Assembly (NCBI GenBank): GCA_008016945.1
Contig: SSGN01000141.1
Span: 1 to 25,236, forward strand
Origin: Flavobacteriales bacterium
GTDB taxonomy: Bacteria; Bacteroidota; Bacteroidia; Flavobacteriales; PHOS-HE28
Reading direction: 5' to 3'
Length of the DNA stretch: 25,236 nucleotides
Part shown: in pieces, positions 6,728 through 15,305 of the stretch
Numbering within the stretch: the stretch's first letter is position 1
How the letters are laid out: the number at the start of each line of letters is the position of its first letter
Program-made: the position numbers and the translations under genes
The notes under the pieces: model-generated
Database searches by the model: none
Told to the model about the DNA's origin: nothing
Seen by the model: only the letters and a program-made list of their open reading frames with translations

Positions 6728-8131
6728 TCAGTGGGCTGCCAGCGGTTTGCGGCGCTCGATGATGGTGGGCAAGAACTCGGTGACCGTCGGATGCACCGGC
6801 AGCGCTTCGCGCACCGTGCGCCAGGTACCGCCGCTGGCCATCACCAGGCCCAGGGCCTGGATGACCTCGTCGCCTTCGATGCCGAAGACGGTGGCGCCCA
6901 GGAATTGGCCACTGTCCTCGTCGATCAAGAGCTTGATGAGTCCCGCGGTCTCGCTTTCTTCCTTGGCGCGGCTCACGTCGGCCATGCGGTGCACCGCCTG
7001 CGAGATACGCCGGCCCTGCGCCACCAGGCGCTTGGCGTCGGCCTCGTGGAGGCCCACATGCGCCAGCGGCGGATCAGTGAACATTGCGTAGATGGGGGTG
7101 CGCGCATCGGCACTGCGCTGCGCGCCGGCCAGGTTGTCGGCGACGATGTCGTGATCGTGGTAGCTGGTGTGGGTGAAAGCGCCGCGCTGGTTGATGTCAC
7201 CCAACGCCCAGATGCCCGGTATGGCGGTCTCGAGCCGGTCGTTGGTGGCGATGTAGCGGCGTGCGTTGGTGGCCAAGCCCACCGTGTCCAGGCCCAGGTC
7301 GTCGGTGTTGGGTGCGCGTCCGGTGGCCACCAGCAGGTGGCTGCCGCCGATGACGCGACCGTCGGCCAACTCCACGCAGGCGCCGCCTTCGGTTTCACCG
7401 GGGCGCACCGCATTGATCGTCTGACCGGTGAAGATGTCGATGCCCTCGGCGCGCAGCATGTCGGCCACCGCAATCGAGACATCGGCATCCTCCCGCGCGG
7501 TCAGGCGGGGCCCTGTCTCGACGATCGCCACCTGGCTGCCCAGCCGGCGGAAGATCTGCGCCATCTCCAAACTGATGTAGCCGCCGCCGATGATGACCAG
7601 CTTGCGCGGCAGTTCGCTCAGCTGCAGCAGGCTTTCGTTGTCCAGGTGCGGTTGCCCGCTCAGGCCCGGGATCGGTGGAATGAGGGGCCGCGTGCCGGTG
7701 TTGAGCACCACGTTTGGCGCACGCAGCGTGCGCTCGCCGGCCTTGACAAGAAACTGCTCGCCGTCGCGTCCGGCCAGGCGGCCATGGGCACGCACGATGT
7801 CCAGACCCTCCAGGCCACCGAGCCAGGCCTGTAGCCCGGCGCGCGACTGCTCCACTCGCTGGTGCATGCGCCGCATGGCCGCGCCGAAATCAATCTCGAC
7901 CTTGCCTACGTTCACACCGAACTCGGCGGCACGCCGCGCCAAGTAGGCCACGCGAGCGGACTTGCGCAAGGTCTTGGTGGGCGTGCAGCCGCGGTTGACG
8001 CAGGTGCCGCCGAGCTCGCGCGACTCGATCAGCGCCACGCGGCGCCCTTGGCCAACGAGCTTGGCGGCCAGGAACGGGCCGGCCTGCCCCGCACCGAGCA
8101 CAATCGTGTCGAAGCTCTCGGTGACAGTCAT
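6728..8131 (-). CDS. Class I pyridine nucleotide-disulfide oxidoreductase (MerA/Lpd-like)
   Basis: A 467-residue flavoenzyme of the lipoamide dehydrogenase / mercuric reductase group. Features: the FAD motif GAGQAG (13-18), the redox-active disulfide Cys44/Cys49 in GGTCVNRGCTPTK, a second nucleotide motif IGGGYIS (181-187), the FAD motif ATGRAPNTDDLGLD, and a C-terminal HPTVTE with the His447/Glu452 pair that activates the thiol. It has no N-terminal heavy-metal domain and lacks the C-terminal Cys pair of true mercuric reductases, so mercury reduction is unlikely. It would pass NAD(P)H electrons to a disulfide partner, perhaps one of the CPGC redoxins of this cluster; that is inference. The ATG at 8131 overlaps the DUF427 stop as ATGA, which decides this start over a 50-codon upstream extension. 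Confidence 0.92.
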   Translation of the reverse strand: MTVTESFDTIVLGAGQAGPFLAAKLVGQGRRVALIESRELGGTCVNRGCTPTKTLRKSARVAYLARRAAEFGVNVGKVEIDFGAAMRRMHQRVEQSRAGLQAWLGGLEGLDIVRAHGRLAGRDGEQFLVKAGERTLRAPNVVLNTGTRPLIPPIPGLSGQPHLDNESLLQLSELPRKLVIIGGGYISLEMAQIFRRLGSQVAIVETGPRLTAREDADVSIAVADMLRAEGIDIFTGQTINAVRPGETEGGACVELADGRVIGGSHLLVATGRAPNTDDLGLDTVGLATNARRYIATNDRLETAIPGIWALGDINQRGAFTHTSYHDHDIVADNLAGAQRSADARTPIYAMFTDPPLAHVGLHEADAKRLVAQGRRISQAVHRMADVSRAKEESETAGLIKLLIDEDSGQFLGATVFGIEGDEVIQALGLVMASGGTWRTVREALPVHPTVTEFLPTIIERRKPLAAH

Positions 8132-8409
8132 GGCCGCACCTGCACGCCGCGCCAGAACGCCACTCGACCCACCACGGCTTCGGCGCCGGGCTTGGGTTGC
8201 GGGTAGGTCCAAGCAGCGTCGGTGTTGATCTTGTCGCCAACCCGAATGCTGTAGTAGCTGGCCCGCCCCTTCCAGGGGCACATGGTGTGCGTGGCGCTGT
8301 CGACGACGTACTGTCGGTCCAGCGAACTCAGGGGGAAATAGGCGTTGCCTTCGACCTCGACGATATCGTCGCTTTGCGCGATCACCGCGCCGTTCCAGAT
8401 GGCTTTCAT
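8128..8409 (-). CDS. DUF427 domain protein
   Basis: A 93-residue protein that is one complete DUF427 domain. The family pattern is clear: VEGNAYFPLSSL, then CPWKGRASYYSI, and a WTYPQPKP segment near the end. No biochemical function is established for the family that I can cite. The conserved CPWKG motif suggests a ligand or metal site, but this is not shown. The start ATG has a GGACGA-like ribosome binding site. The stop overlaps the start of the flavoenzyme gene by 4 bp, and the hydrolase-OsmC gene ends 30 bp upstream, so all three are probably co-transcribed. Confidence 0.9.
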   Translation of the reverse strand: MKAIWNGAVIAQSDDIVEVEGNAYFPLSSLDRQYVVDSATHTMCPWKGRASYYSIRVGDKINTDAAWTYPQPKPGAEAVVGRVAFWRGVQVRP

Positions 8410-8439
8410 TTCAGTCGTCCGCAGTGGGTTGGGATAGGG

Positions 8440-9669
8440 TCAATCGTCATGGGCCAGCCGCGTCACGATGAGCGGCTGGTTCTCCAGCGTGCGGTGGACC
8501 GGGCAACGGTCGGCGATGCGCACAAGGTCGGCGCGCTGCTCCTGGCTGAGCGGCCCGTGCAGCTGCAGCACGCGGGTGATGCGCTCGACCTTGCCTTCTC
8601 GGTCCCCGCACTCGGCGCAGTCCTGGGCATGGATGCGTTCGTGCTCCAGGCGCACCTGCACGTCGCTCAGCGCATAGCCCTTGCGCAGCGCGTACCGACG
8701 AAGCGTCATCGACGTACAGGCACCCAGGGCCATGAGCAGCAGATCGTAGGGCGTGGGGCCACGCGCACCGCCGCCTACGCCCAGCGGCTCGTCGGCGTCG
8801 AGGTGGTGGGCTCCTGCGCGCATGGCGCGCCAGAAGACATGGTCGTGCTCGCCGATCCAAACCTCGCCGTCGCGCAGATCGACTGGAGCGTCATCCTTGC
8901 GGGCCGCGCTGTCGAATAGGTATCGCGCACCCCAGGCCGCGATCAGATCGGCCGCGTAGGCGGCGTCAGCGGCTTGGCTGAGCAGGTGATCGGCGCCTTC
9001 CAGGTTGACGAAGCTGCGCGTGCGTGGGTCAGCGGCATCGAACAGACGCCAGCCTTCCTCCGGTGCGACGACAGCGTCCTGCGACGAATGCAGCACCAGC
9101 TGCGCCTGGCCCGGGCCAGCGGACACGCCGCCTTCGTCCGCGCGCCGCAGCTCCTCGATGAACGACGGCCAAATGGGGAAAGTTCGTCCACCGATGGTGG
9201 CGGTCAGGGTGGTGTCGCCAACCGGACGGTTGACCATCAGATGCTGCAGGACGTGGTTGGCGGTGCTGGGCGCACCGATCGTGCACACCGCCTTCACCTT
9301 GGTCAGCTGGTGCGCCGCCAACAATGCCGCGGTGCCGCCCAGGCTGTGTCCCACCAACAACGTCGGCTGCCCATGGGTGGCGTCCAACCAGTGCACCGCG
9401 GCCACCAGGTCGGCCACATTGGCAGCAAAACCGGCATTGCCCAGTTCGCCCTCGCTGTCGCCCAGGCCGGTGAAGTCAAAGCGAAGCGTCGCAATGCCGC
9501 GCTCGGCCAGCGCTCGGCTGATGCGTACCGCGGCCAGGCTGTTCTTGCCGCAGGTGAAGCAGTGCGCGAATACCGCGTAGGCCTGGGCCCTGCGATGTTC
9601 AGGCAGCTCCAGCACCCCGGCCAGTTTGGCCTGGGTGGAACCGGCAAATTCAACCTTCTGGCTGGTCAC
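8440..9669 (-). CDS. Bifunctional alpha/beta-hydrolase - OsmC fusion
   Basis: A 409-residue two-domain protein. Residues ~1-255 form an alpha/beta hydrolase with the nucleophile elbow GHSLGG (Ser109), a likely Asp in SSQDAVV and the His in GADHLL. Residues ~265-409 form an OsmC/Ohr-type domain with its two cysteines, Cys318 in GACTSMTLRR and Cys389 in RCPVHRTLE, as needed for thiol-dependent reduction of organic hydroperoxides. This fusion is a known architecture. The hydrolase may release or trim acyl/peroxide substrates for the peroxidase half (inference). The GTG start at 9669 lies one base after the stop of the redoxin-msrB gene, so the two are almost certainly co-translated. Confidence 0.93.
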   Translation of the reverse strand: MTSQKVEFAGSTQAKLAGVLELPEHRRAQAYAVFAHCFTCGKNSLAAVRISRALAERGIATLRFDFTGLGDSEGELGNAGFAANVADLVAAVHWLDATHGQPTLLVGHSLGGTAALLAAHQLTKVKAVCTIGAPSTANHVLQHLMVNRPVGDTTLTATIGGRTFPIWPSFIEELRRADEGGVSAGPGQAQLVLHSSQDAVVAPEEGWRLFDAADPRTRSFVNLEGADHLLSQAADAAYAADLIAAWGARYLFDSAARKDDAPVDLRDGEVWIGEHDHVFWRAMRAGAHHLDADEPLGVGGGARGPTPYDLLLMALGACTSMTLRRYALRKGYALSDVQVRLEHERIHAQDCAECGDREGKVERITRVLQLHGPLSQEQRADLVRIADRCPVHRTLENQPLIVTRLAHDD

Positions 9670-9670
9670 T

Positions 9671-10657
9671 TCAGGTCACCTGCTCGCTGCGTTTTTCCAG
9701 CGACACCGCATTGATGCAGTAGCGCAAGCCGCTCGGCACCGGCCCGTCGGGGAAGACGTGGCCGAGGTGCGCATCGCAGACGTTGCAGGTGGTCTCGATA
9801 CGGCTCATGCCGTGGCTGCGATCGGCGTGGTAGGCCACCAGGCCCGGCGCCAGCGCCTGCGTGAAGCTCGGCCATCCGCTCTTGCTGTCGAACTTGGTCG
9901 CGGCGTCGAACAGCTCGGTGCCGCAGCAGGTGCAGGCATAGCGGCCCGGCTCGAACAGCTTGCACAGAGCCGAGCTGTGCGCGCGCTCGGTGCCCTTCAA
10001 CCGGGTGATCTGGAACTGCTCGGGCGTGAGGCGCTCGCGCCACTGCGCCTCGGTCAGCTCGAGCCTGCGTGGCGGCGCCGGGTTGCCGTCGCGCGCGAGT
10101 TGGAGGACGCCGCGCCAGTCGAGCACGTTCGGATCGGAGGGGGCTGCAGGAGGCATTTGCTCGGCTTTCTTCAGCGCAGTGATGAGCTGCTGGGCATCGA
10201 CATGGAACTGGTTGAAGACAACGACCCCACTTGGATCGATCAGGATGAACCAAGGCGTGCCGCCACTGCGGTAGCGCTGCATCAACACCGAGCCGGCGCC
10301 TTCACGGCCCTCGCCCGCATCATGGCCAAAAGGCAGCGGCAGCGCATACCTGCGCTGCGTGGCGAGCATGCGCTCGTAGGTGTTCTCTTCGAAGTCTTCG
10401 AAGACGGTTTGCACGACCGCGAAGCTGACGAAGGTCGAACCCCTGAATGCCTCGACCACGCGCGTCAGCGTCGGAAAGCCACTGCGGTGGCAGCCCGGGC
10501 AGGCGTCCTGGAAGCAGAAGATCAGCTTGTAGCGTCCTGGCATCTTGTGCAGTCCGTAGTCGGCCAGCGGCTGGCCGGAGGCGTCGATCCAGCGTATGAC
10601 GCCCAACTCGGGCGCGATGTCGTCCAGGATGCCGGCATGCAAGGATTCGGAACTCAC
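9671..10657 (-). CDS. msrB: Redoxin - methionine-R-sulfoxide reductase B fusion
   Basis: A 328-residue fusion. Residues ~15-165 form a thioredoxin-fold redoxin with the redox motif CPGC (Cys53/Cys56) and a cis-Pro in GTPWF (Pro135). Residues ~198-323 form MsrB, which reduces methionine-R-sulfoxide. The zinc pairs are Cys242/Cys245 and Cys291/Cys294, and the catalytic Cys314 lies in RYCINAVSL. The usual recycling Cys position before GWPSF is Ser here, but Cys232, in the [11 protein letters not shown] segment, could take that role; alternatively the fused CPGC domain may reduce the enzyme directly. GTG at 10657 was chosen for its AAAGAGGAAA ribosome binding site. No signal peptide is visible, so it is probably cytoplasmic. 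The redoxin half is a clear paralog of the stand-alone protein at 12286-12777. Confidence 0.93.
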   Translation of the reverse strand: MSSESLHAGILDDIAPELGVIRWIDASGQPLADYGLHKMPGRYKLIFCFQDACPGCHRSGFPTLTRVVEAFRGSTFVSFAVVQTVFEDFEENTYERMLATQRRYALPLPFGHDAGEGREGAGSVLMQRYRSGGTPWFILIDPSGVVVFNQFHVDAQQLITALKKAEQMPPAAPSDPNVLDWRGVLQLARDGNPAPPRRLELTEAQWRERLTPEQFQITRLKGTERAHSSALCKLFEPGRYACTCCGTELFDAATKFDSKSGWPSFTQALAPGLVAYHADRSHGMSRIETTCNVCDAHLGHVFPDGPVPSGLRYCINAVSLEKRSEQVT

Positions 10658-10707
10658 GTGGGTTTCCTCTTTGCTGGGTCGTCGCGATGGATGTCCTGTC
10701 GGCCGCC

Positions 10708-12249
10708 TCAGGTCCCGCAATAGGTGCGGTAGCAGGCCGTCTGCGCTGCCGGCGCAGGCTCCGCGAAGGCGGCATCGTCGGCACGTTCGTCGAAAGGACG
10801 CCGGACGATCGCCAGCAGCGCGCGAAACGGCCCCAATTCGCCGTGCTCGGCGGCCTCGGACAGCGCCGCCTCCACCCGGTGATGGCGCGGGAGGTAGATG
10901 GGGTTGGCCCGCCGCATCGCGGCGGTGCGCTCTGGCAGGCCAGCCGGGTCGGCGGCTGCACGGGCCAGCCAGCGTTGGAGCCAGGCGTCCAGTGCGGGAA
11001 CGCTGTCGGGGAAGAGCGCCCGCAGCGGCTCGAGGTCGCCTTCGGCCGTGTCGATCAGGCGGCGAAAGCCCAGCGTGAAATCGATCCGGTGCTGCCGCAA
11101 CAACTCGAGGTAGTCGTCGCCCAGCGCCTGGTCTGTCGTTTCGGCGGATGCGGACAACCCCAACTTGGCCCGCAGCGAAGCCAGCCAGTGGGCCTGAAAG
11201 CGGTCCGCAAAGCCCTCGACGACCTCTGTTGCCTGTTCGACCGCTGCGCTGCCGGAGCCTTCGGCCTCGATGAGCGGCAGCAACGATTCGGCCAACCGTG
11301 CCAGGTTCCACTGCGCGATGCGAGGCTGGTTGCCGAAGGCATAGCGTCCTTGCTCGTCGATGGAGCTGAACACGGCCGCCGGGTCGTAGTGCTCGACAAA
11401 GGCGCACGGGCCGTAGTCGATCGTCTCGCCCGAGAGGGTCATGTTGTCGGTGTTCATCACGCCATGGATAAAGCCGAAGCCCATCCACTGCGCGACCAGG
11501 CGCGCCTGGCGCTCCACCACCGCTTGCAGCAGACGCAGCGAGCGCTCGGGCGCGGCGCGGAGTTCCGGGTCGTGGCGGGCGATGGCGTAGTCGGCCAGCC
11601 GCCGCAGCAGTGCGGCGTCACTGCGCGCGGCGAAGAATTCGAAGGTGCCCACGCGCAGGTGGCTGGCCGCCACGCGCGTCAGGATGGCGCCGGGCAGCGG
11701 CGTCTCGCGCCGCACCGAATCGCCGGTGGCCACGGCGGCCAGCGCGCGCGTGGTCGGCACGCCCAACGCGTGCATCGCTTCGCCCATTAGGTACTCGCGC
11801 AGCACGGGGCCTACGGCGGCCAGGCCGTCGCCGCCGCGCGAGAACGGGGTGCGGCCCGAGCCCTTGAGCGCCAGGTCACGGCGGCGCCCCCGGCGATCGA
11901 TCACCTCGCCCAGCAACAGCGCGCGGCCGTCGCCCAGCTGCGGCGAGAAGCCGCCGAACTGGTGCCCGGCGTAGGCCTGGGCCAGTGGCTGCGCGCCCTC
12001 GGGCACCGCGTTGCCGGCGAACACAGCCAACCCGTTCGGGCCTGCCAGGGTCCGGGCATCGAGCCCAAGCTCGTCTGCCAAGTCGGCGTTGAGTTCCAGC
12101 AGTCTGGGGGCCGGCGAGCCTGCGGGCTTCCAGGGCACGTACAGGCCTTCGAGGTCGCGCGCGTAGGTGTTGTCGAACGCAAAGCCCGGCGGGCCGGCCG
12201 GCGCCGGCGTACCGGCGTTGCCCAGTGCTTGCTTCAAGACCGTGTCCAT
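10708..12249 (-). CDS. selO: Protein AMPylase SelO (YdiU family)
   Basis: A pseudokinase-fold enzyme of the SelO/YdiU family that transfers AMP from ATP to protein hydroxyl groups and is linked to redox control. Numbering from the ATG at 12249 (513 residues): Lys129 in [14 protein letters not shown], the catalytic segment HGVMNTDN (262-269), metal-binding DYG (278-280), and a C-terminal TYCGT whose Cys511 occupies the position of selenocysteine in eukaryotic SelO. The [17 protein letters not shown] segment is a family hallmark. Starts at 12279 and 12273 are also in frame; 12249 is preferred for a GGGACG element upstream, with modest certainty. The gene sits between two redoxin paralogs, which could be its substrates or redox partners (inference). 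Confidence 0.94.
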   Translation of the reverse strand: MDTVLKQALGNAGTPAPAGPPGFAFDNTYARDLEGLYVPWKPAGSPAPRLLELNADLADELGLDARTLAGPNGLAVFAGNAVPEGAQPLAQAYAGHQFGGFSPQLGDGRALLLGEVIDRRGRRRDLALKGSGRTPFSRGGDGLAAVGPVLREYLMGEAMHALGVPTTRALAAVATGDSVRRETPLPGAILTRVAASHLRVGTFEFFAARSDAALLRRLADYAIARHDPELRAAPERSLRLLQAVVERQARLVAQWMGFGFIHGVMNTDNMTLSGETIDYGPCAFVEHYDPAAVFSSIDEQGRYAFGNQPRIAQWNLARLAESLLPLIEAEGSGSAAVEQATEVVEGFADRFQAHWLASLRAKLGLSASAETTDQALGDDYLELLRQHRIDFTLGFRRLIDTAEGDLEPLRALFPDSVPALDAWLQRWLARAAADPAGLPERTAAMRRANPIYLPRHHRVEAALSEAAEHGELGPFRALLAIVRRPFDERADDAAFAEPAPAAQTACYRTYCGT

Positions 12250-12285
12250 GTGGAGCGTCCCGTCGCTTGCCATGCGCATCGGCCG

Positions 12286-12777
12286 TCAGGCCGCGCGCGC
12301 CACGGCGTGGTCTCGGCCGAAGGCACGAACGAGCGCATCCGCATCGAGGCGGAAGTCGCTGTGCAACACCTCTCCCATCGGGTCCAGCACGATGAACCAC
12401 GGCGTTCCGCGCGTGCGGTAGTCGGCCATCACCGTCGGATAACGACCCTCGGCCGCGTCATGGCCAAAGGGAATGGCCAGGCCGTAGCGCTCCTGGTTCT
12501 CGCGCAGGCGCTCGAAGGTGTTGGTCTGTGCGCCTTCGAAGACCGTCTGCACGGCTGCGAAGCCGAAACCATGCCCGCTGAGCTTGTTGACCAGGGTCTT
12601 CAGCGTCGGAAACCCATGGCTGTGGCAGCCAGGGCACCAGTGCTGGAAGCAATAGATCACCTTGAAGCCCTCGCCGAGATCGGTCAGCTTCAGCGGCGCC
12701 GATGGATGGCCTTCGGCGTCGATCCAGCGCGAGACACGCAGTGGCGGGGCCGGCACGGTTCGGGATGAGTCGAACAT
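12286..12777 (-). CDS. CPGC redoxin (thioredoxin-fold)
   Basis: A 163-residue thioredoxin-fold protein with the motif WCPGC (Cys48/Cys51) and a cis-Pro loop GTPWF (Pro126). It has no signal peptide, so it should act in the cytoplasm. It shares RWIDA-G, CFQ--CPGCH--GFPTL, AVQTVFE, NT-ER, PFGHDA-EGR and GTPWFI with the redoxin half of the fusion at 9671-10657, so the two arose by duplication. Lying directly between msrA and selO, its likely role is to supply electrons to MsrA or another thiol enzyme; a peroxiredoxin-like activity is less likely given the CxxC motif. ATG at 12777 follows an AAGGAAA ribosome binding site. Confidence 0.88.
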   Translation of the reverse strand: MFDSSRTVPAPPLRVSRWIDAEGHPSAPLKLTDLGEGFKVIYCFQHWCPGCHSHGFPTLKTLVNKLSGHGFGFAAVQTVFEGAQTNTFERLRENQERYGLAIPFGHDAAEGRYPTVMADYRTRGTPWFIVLDPMGEVLHSDFRLDADALVRAFGRDHAVARAA

Positions 12778-12804
12778 GGTTTCCTTCGCGTTGATGGGCT
12801 GAAG

Positions 12805-13320
12805 CTACGATCGCTCGGCTGCCTTGGCAGGCAGCTTCCATTTTGGGCGGACGTAATGGCAGGTGTAGCCGTTCGGCTTGCGTTCCAAGTAGTCCTGGTG
12901 TTCCGGTTCTGCCTGCCAGAACGCGCCCGCCGGCTTGACCTCGGTGACCACCTTGCCCGGCCACAGACCGGAGGCATCGACCTCGCCGATCACCTCGAGC
13001 GCTGCGCGATGCTGCTCGGGCGTGGTGTAGTAGATGCCCGACCGGTACGAACCGCCGCGGTCGTTGCCTTGGCGGTTGGGCGTGCTCGGATCGTGGATCT
13101 GGAAGACGAACTCCAGCAACTGGCGGAAGCTCAGCTTGGCGGGCTCGAACACCACCTCCAAGGCCTCGGCATGCGTGCCGTGGTTGCGGTAGGTGGCGTT
13201 GACGACATCGCCGCCGCTGTAGCCCACGCGCGTGCTGACCACGCCGGGCAGCTTGCGCACGAGATCCTGCATGCCCCAGAAACATCCGCCGGCCAGGATC
13301 GCGGTTTCGTTCGTGCTCAC
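12805..13320 (-). CDS. msrA: Peptide-methionine (S)-S-oxide reductase MsrA
   Basis: A 171-residue MsrA that reduces methionine-S-sulfoxide in proteins and in free methionine. The catalytic GCFWG motif (Cys13) is near the N-terminus. The core has GYSGG, the segment [18 protein letters not shown] and YRSGIYY, all typical. A candidate resolving Cys154 lies in [11 protein letters not shown]. The length is that of the compact cytoplasmic form and there is no signal peptide. The GTG start at 13320 has GAAGGA six bases upstream. It is the first gene of the long minus-strand run, with 224 bp free upstream, so the main promoter of the cluster probably lies between 13321 and 13544, although no clear promoter boxes could be picked out. 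Confidence 0.96.
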   Translation of the reverse strand: MSTNETAILAGGCFWGMQDLVRKLPGVVSTRVGYSGGDVVNATYRNHGTHAEALEVVFEPAKLSFRQLLEFVFQIHDPSTPNRQGNDRGGSYRSGIYYTTPEQHRAALEVIGEVDASGLWPGKVVTEVKPAGAFWQAEPEHQDYLERKPNGYTCHYVRPKWKLPAKAAERS

Positions 13321-13544
13321 GTTCGGTCCTTCTCGCCCCGGGGTTCACGGTTTCGCGCAGTACCTGACTGGGGCGGCATCGGTATCGCGCAGGTCTTCCA
13401 AGGCCGCAAGGCTCGGCCGAGCAGCAGATGTTGCGGCGAATTCAGTCAGAGCAATCGTGCTGATCGTCCGGTCTGATTCGCCGATCGTCCAGCACCTCGT
13501 GCAGCGAGGCGAGCGCGGTGGTGAAGAAACCTGGTGCGGCCGCT

Positions 13545-14153
13545 TCACTCGCGCGCCAGCACCTCGGCGACGCGCTTGCGCAGCACTGGGACGAGTTCAG
13601 CCTCGAACCAGGCGTTGCGCTTGAGCCAGATGTTGTTGCGCCCGCTCGGATGCGGCAACACCGCCAATGCTGGCCAGTGCTCGCGCCAATTCAGCACGGC
13701 CGACGTGACGCCAGATCGCTCGGACGGCAGGTGATAGCCCAGGGCATAGGCACCGATCACGATCGTCAAACGTCGCGCCGGCAGCAAGGCGAGCAGCGGC
13801 TCTCGCCAGGTGGGGGCGCACTCAGGACGCGGAGGCAGATCGCCAGAACTTCCGGTACCGGGATAGCAGAAACCCATCGGCAGGATGGCCACGCGCCGGG
13901 CGTCGTAGAAGGTGGGCCGATCCAAGCCCAGCCAATGGCGCAAACGGTCCCCGCTGGCATCGTCGAACGGCACGCCGCTGTCATGCACCTTGCGCCCTGG
14001 CGCCTGGCCGGCGATGAGGATGCGTGCCGCGGGATGCAGTTGCAGCACGGGCCGTGGCCCCAGCGGCAGATGCGCTGCGCAAATCGTGCACTGGCGGACC
14101 CGTGTCAACAGGCGAGCCGCCGGAACTTCATTGTGGCGTTGCATGGCGCTCAT
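13545..14153 (-). CDS. Uracil-DNA glycosylase family protein
   Basis: A 202-residue member of the uracil-DNA glycosylase superfamily. Motif A is GQAPGRKVHDSGVPFDD (49-65) and motif B is LPHPSGRNN (166-174), with an intact His at the expected place. It would remove a damaged or deaminated base from DNA. It lacks the four-cysteine set of the Fe-S UDG families; only CTIC near residue 22 and single cysteines are seen. The true substrate is therefore uncertain. The ATG at 14153 is preferred because AGAAGG lies six bases upstream; an ATG at 14231 is also in frame. It is divergent from the CorA-type gene. A DNA-repair enzyme fits the oxidant-defence theme but may be unrelated. Confidence 0.85.
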   Translation of the reverse strand: MSAMQRHNEVPAARLLTRVRQCTICAAHLPLGPRPVLQLHPAARILIAGQAPGRKVHDSGVPFDDASGDRLRHWLGLDRPTFYDARRVAILPMGFCYPGTGSSGDLPPRPECAPTWREPLLALLPARRLTIVIGAYALGYHLPSERSGVTSAVLNWREHWPALAVLPHPSGRNNIWLKRNAWFEAELVPVLRKRVAEVLARE

Positions 14154-14290
14154 TGTGTGCCTTCTGTGCATGAAGCCGGAGCCATCAATGCGCTCAACGT
14201 CCTTGCCCTTTGCGAGAGCGTCCGAAGTCATTTGCAGAACGTCTAACGCTGGACGGCCAAGTCCGGTGCTGCCGCACGCGCGACCTCATT

Positions 14291-14318
14291 GGCACACACG
14301 CGCGATAAGTGTGTCGCC
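14291..14318. promoter_or_regulatory. Inverted repeat in a divergent promoter region
   Basis: In the 218-bp gap between the divergent glycosylase and CorA-type genes, GGC-ACACAC pairs with GTGTGT-c-GCC across a 9-base loop, with one bulged base. It has no T-run, so it is more likely an operator or an mRNA leader element than a terminator. Its function is not shown. Confidence 0.4.
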
Positions 14319-14371
14319 TGCGCGGCAAAATCGACGTCGGCGGACCAGTGCACAAGGAGTCAACGACCATC

Positions 14372-15304
14372 ATGCGTAACGCGGCAGATTCCCCCGGCTT
14401 TCTCCACCTGCTTCGCTTGAGCGACGGGGCGGACTGGCTGCACATGTGCATCCGGCATGCCGAGACTGGCACCTACCTGAAGAACGACGCCGAACTAAAT
14501 GACCTCGTCGTCGAAGCCATGATCGAGGAGGACACGCGCTCGCGGCTGCGCGTACAGGGCGACGGCCTGATGTTGCTTCTAAAGGCCATGCACCTGAAGG
14601 GCGAGGAGATGGCTCGCCCCGAGGACATGGTGTCGATGCGGGTGTGGCTGGATCCGACGCGCGTGATCACCACGCGCGAGGCCGATGTGGACCCGATCCT
14701 CGAGCTTGGCATGCGCGTCAAGCGCGGCGACGGGCCGGCCACGCCGGGAGCGTTCCTTTGCGATCTCATCCATGTCCACCTGGACGAGGTGGACGAGCAG
14801 CTCGAGATGCTGGAGGACGCGGTTGACCAGATCGACTCGCATCTGGCCGGTCATCAATTGGAGCTCGCATGCCCGAACATGGCTGATTCACAGGCGCGCA
14901 TCGCCGGGTTCCTGCGTCATCTGGCGCCGCAGCGGCCCGTGCTGGAGGCGCTCGCCAGCCGGTCCATCCCGATGCTCGACCAACGCGATCGCATTCGGCT
15001 CGAGGACCAACTGAACCGTCTGTTGCGTTTCCTGGAGTCGTTGCAAAATTTGCGCGAACGCATCGACATCCTGAATGCCCAGGTGACCCGTATCCAGGAC
15101 CGCAAGCTCAACAGATCCTCTTATGTGCTGGCCGCTGTTGCCACGGTGTTCCTGCCGTTGAACTTCATCACCAGCCTGTTCGGCGTCAACCTGCCGGGTC
15201 TTCCCTTCAGCGACACGCCGCACGGCTTCTGGGTGCTCTGCGCGTTGTGCGCGTCGATGGCCGCGGTGGTGCTGGTGCTGTTTCGGATGCGTAGGGGACC
15301 ATAG
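14372..15304 (+). CDS. CorA/ZntB-family divalent metal transporter
   Basis: A 310-residue inner-membrane transporter of the 2-TM-GxN family. A long cytoplasmic domain with extended helices (about 95-240) is followed by two C-terminal membrane segments (about 253-275 and 284-305). The signature after TM1 is GVN, as in ZntB, not the GMN of classical CorA, so zinc or another divalent cation may be carried; the ion cannot be decided from sequence. The ATG at 14372 is preceded by AAGGAG at a rather long spacing of about 12 bases. It is divergent from the glycosylase gene. Zinc supply would be relevant to the Zn-binding MsrB, but that link is speculative. Confidence 0.92.
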   Translation: MRNAADSPGFLHLLRLSDGADWLHMCIRHAETGTYLKNDAELNDLVVEAMIEEDTRSRLRVQGDGLMLLLKAMHLKGEEMARPEDMVSMRVWLDPTRVITTREADVDPILELGMRVKRGDGPATPGAFLCDLIHVHLDEVDEQLEMLEDAVDQIDSHLAGHQLELACPNMADSQARIAGFLRHLAPQRPVLEALASRSIPMLDQRDRIRLEDQLNRLLRFLESLQNLRERIDILNAQVTRIQDRKLNRSSYVLAAVATVFLPLNFITSLFGVNLPGLPFSDTPHGFWVLCALCASMAAVVLVLFRMRRGP

Positions 15305-15305
15305 C

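Noticed and set aside
6728..8131. Calling the flavoenzyme a mercuric reductase
   Set aside because: It lacks the N-terminal metal-binding domain and C-terminal Cys pair, and no other mer gene is nearby.
13345..13548. Minus-strand 67-codon open frame between msrA and the glycosylase gene
   Set aside because: No recognisable motif or convincing ribosome binding site; more likely the promoter region of the msrA-led cluster.
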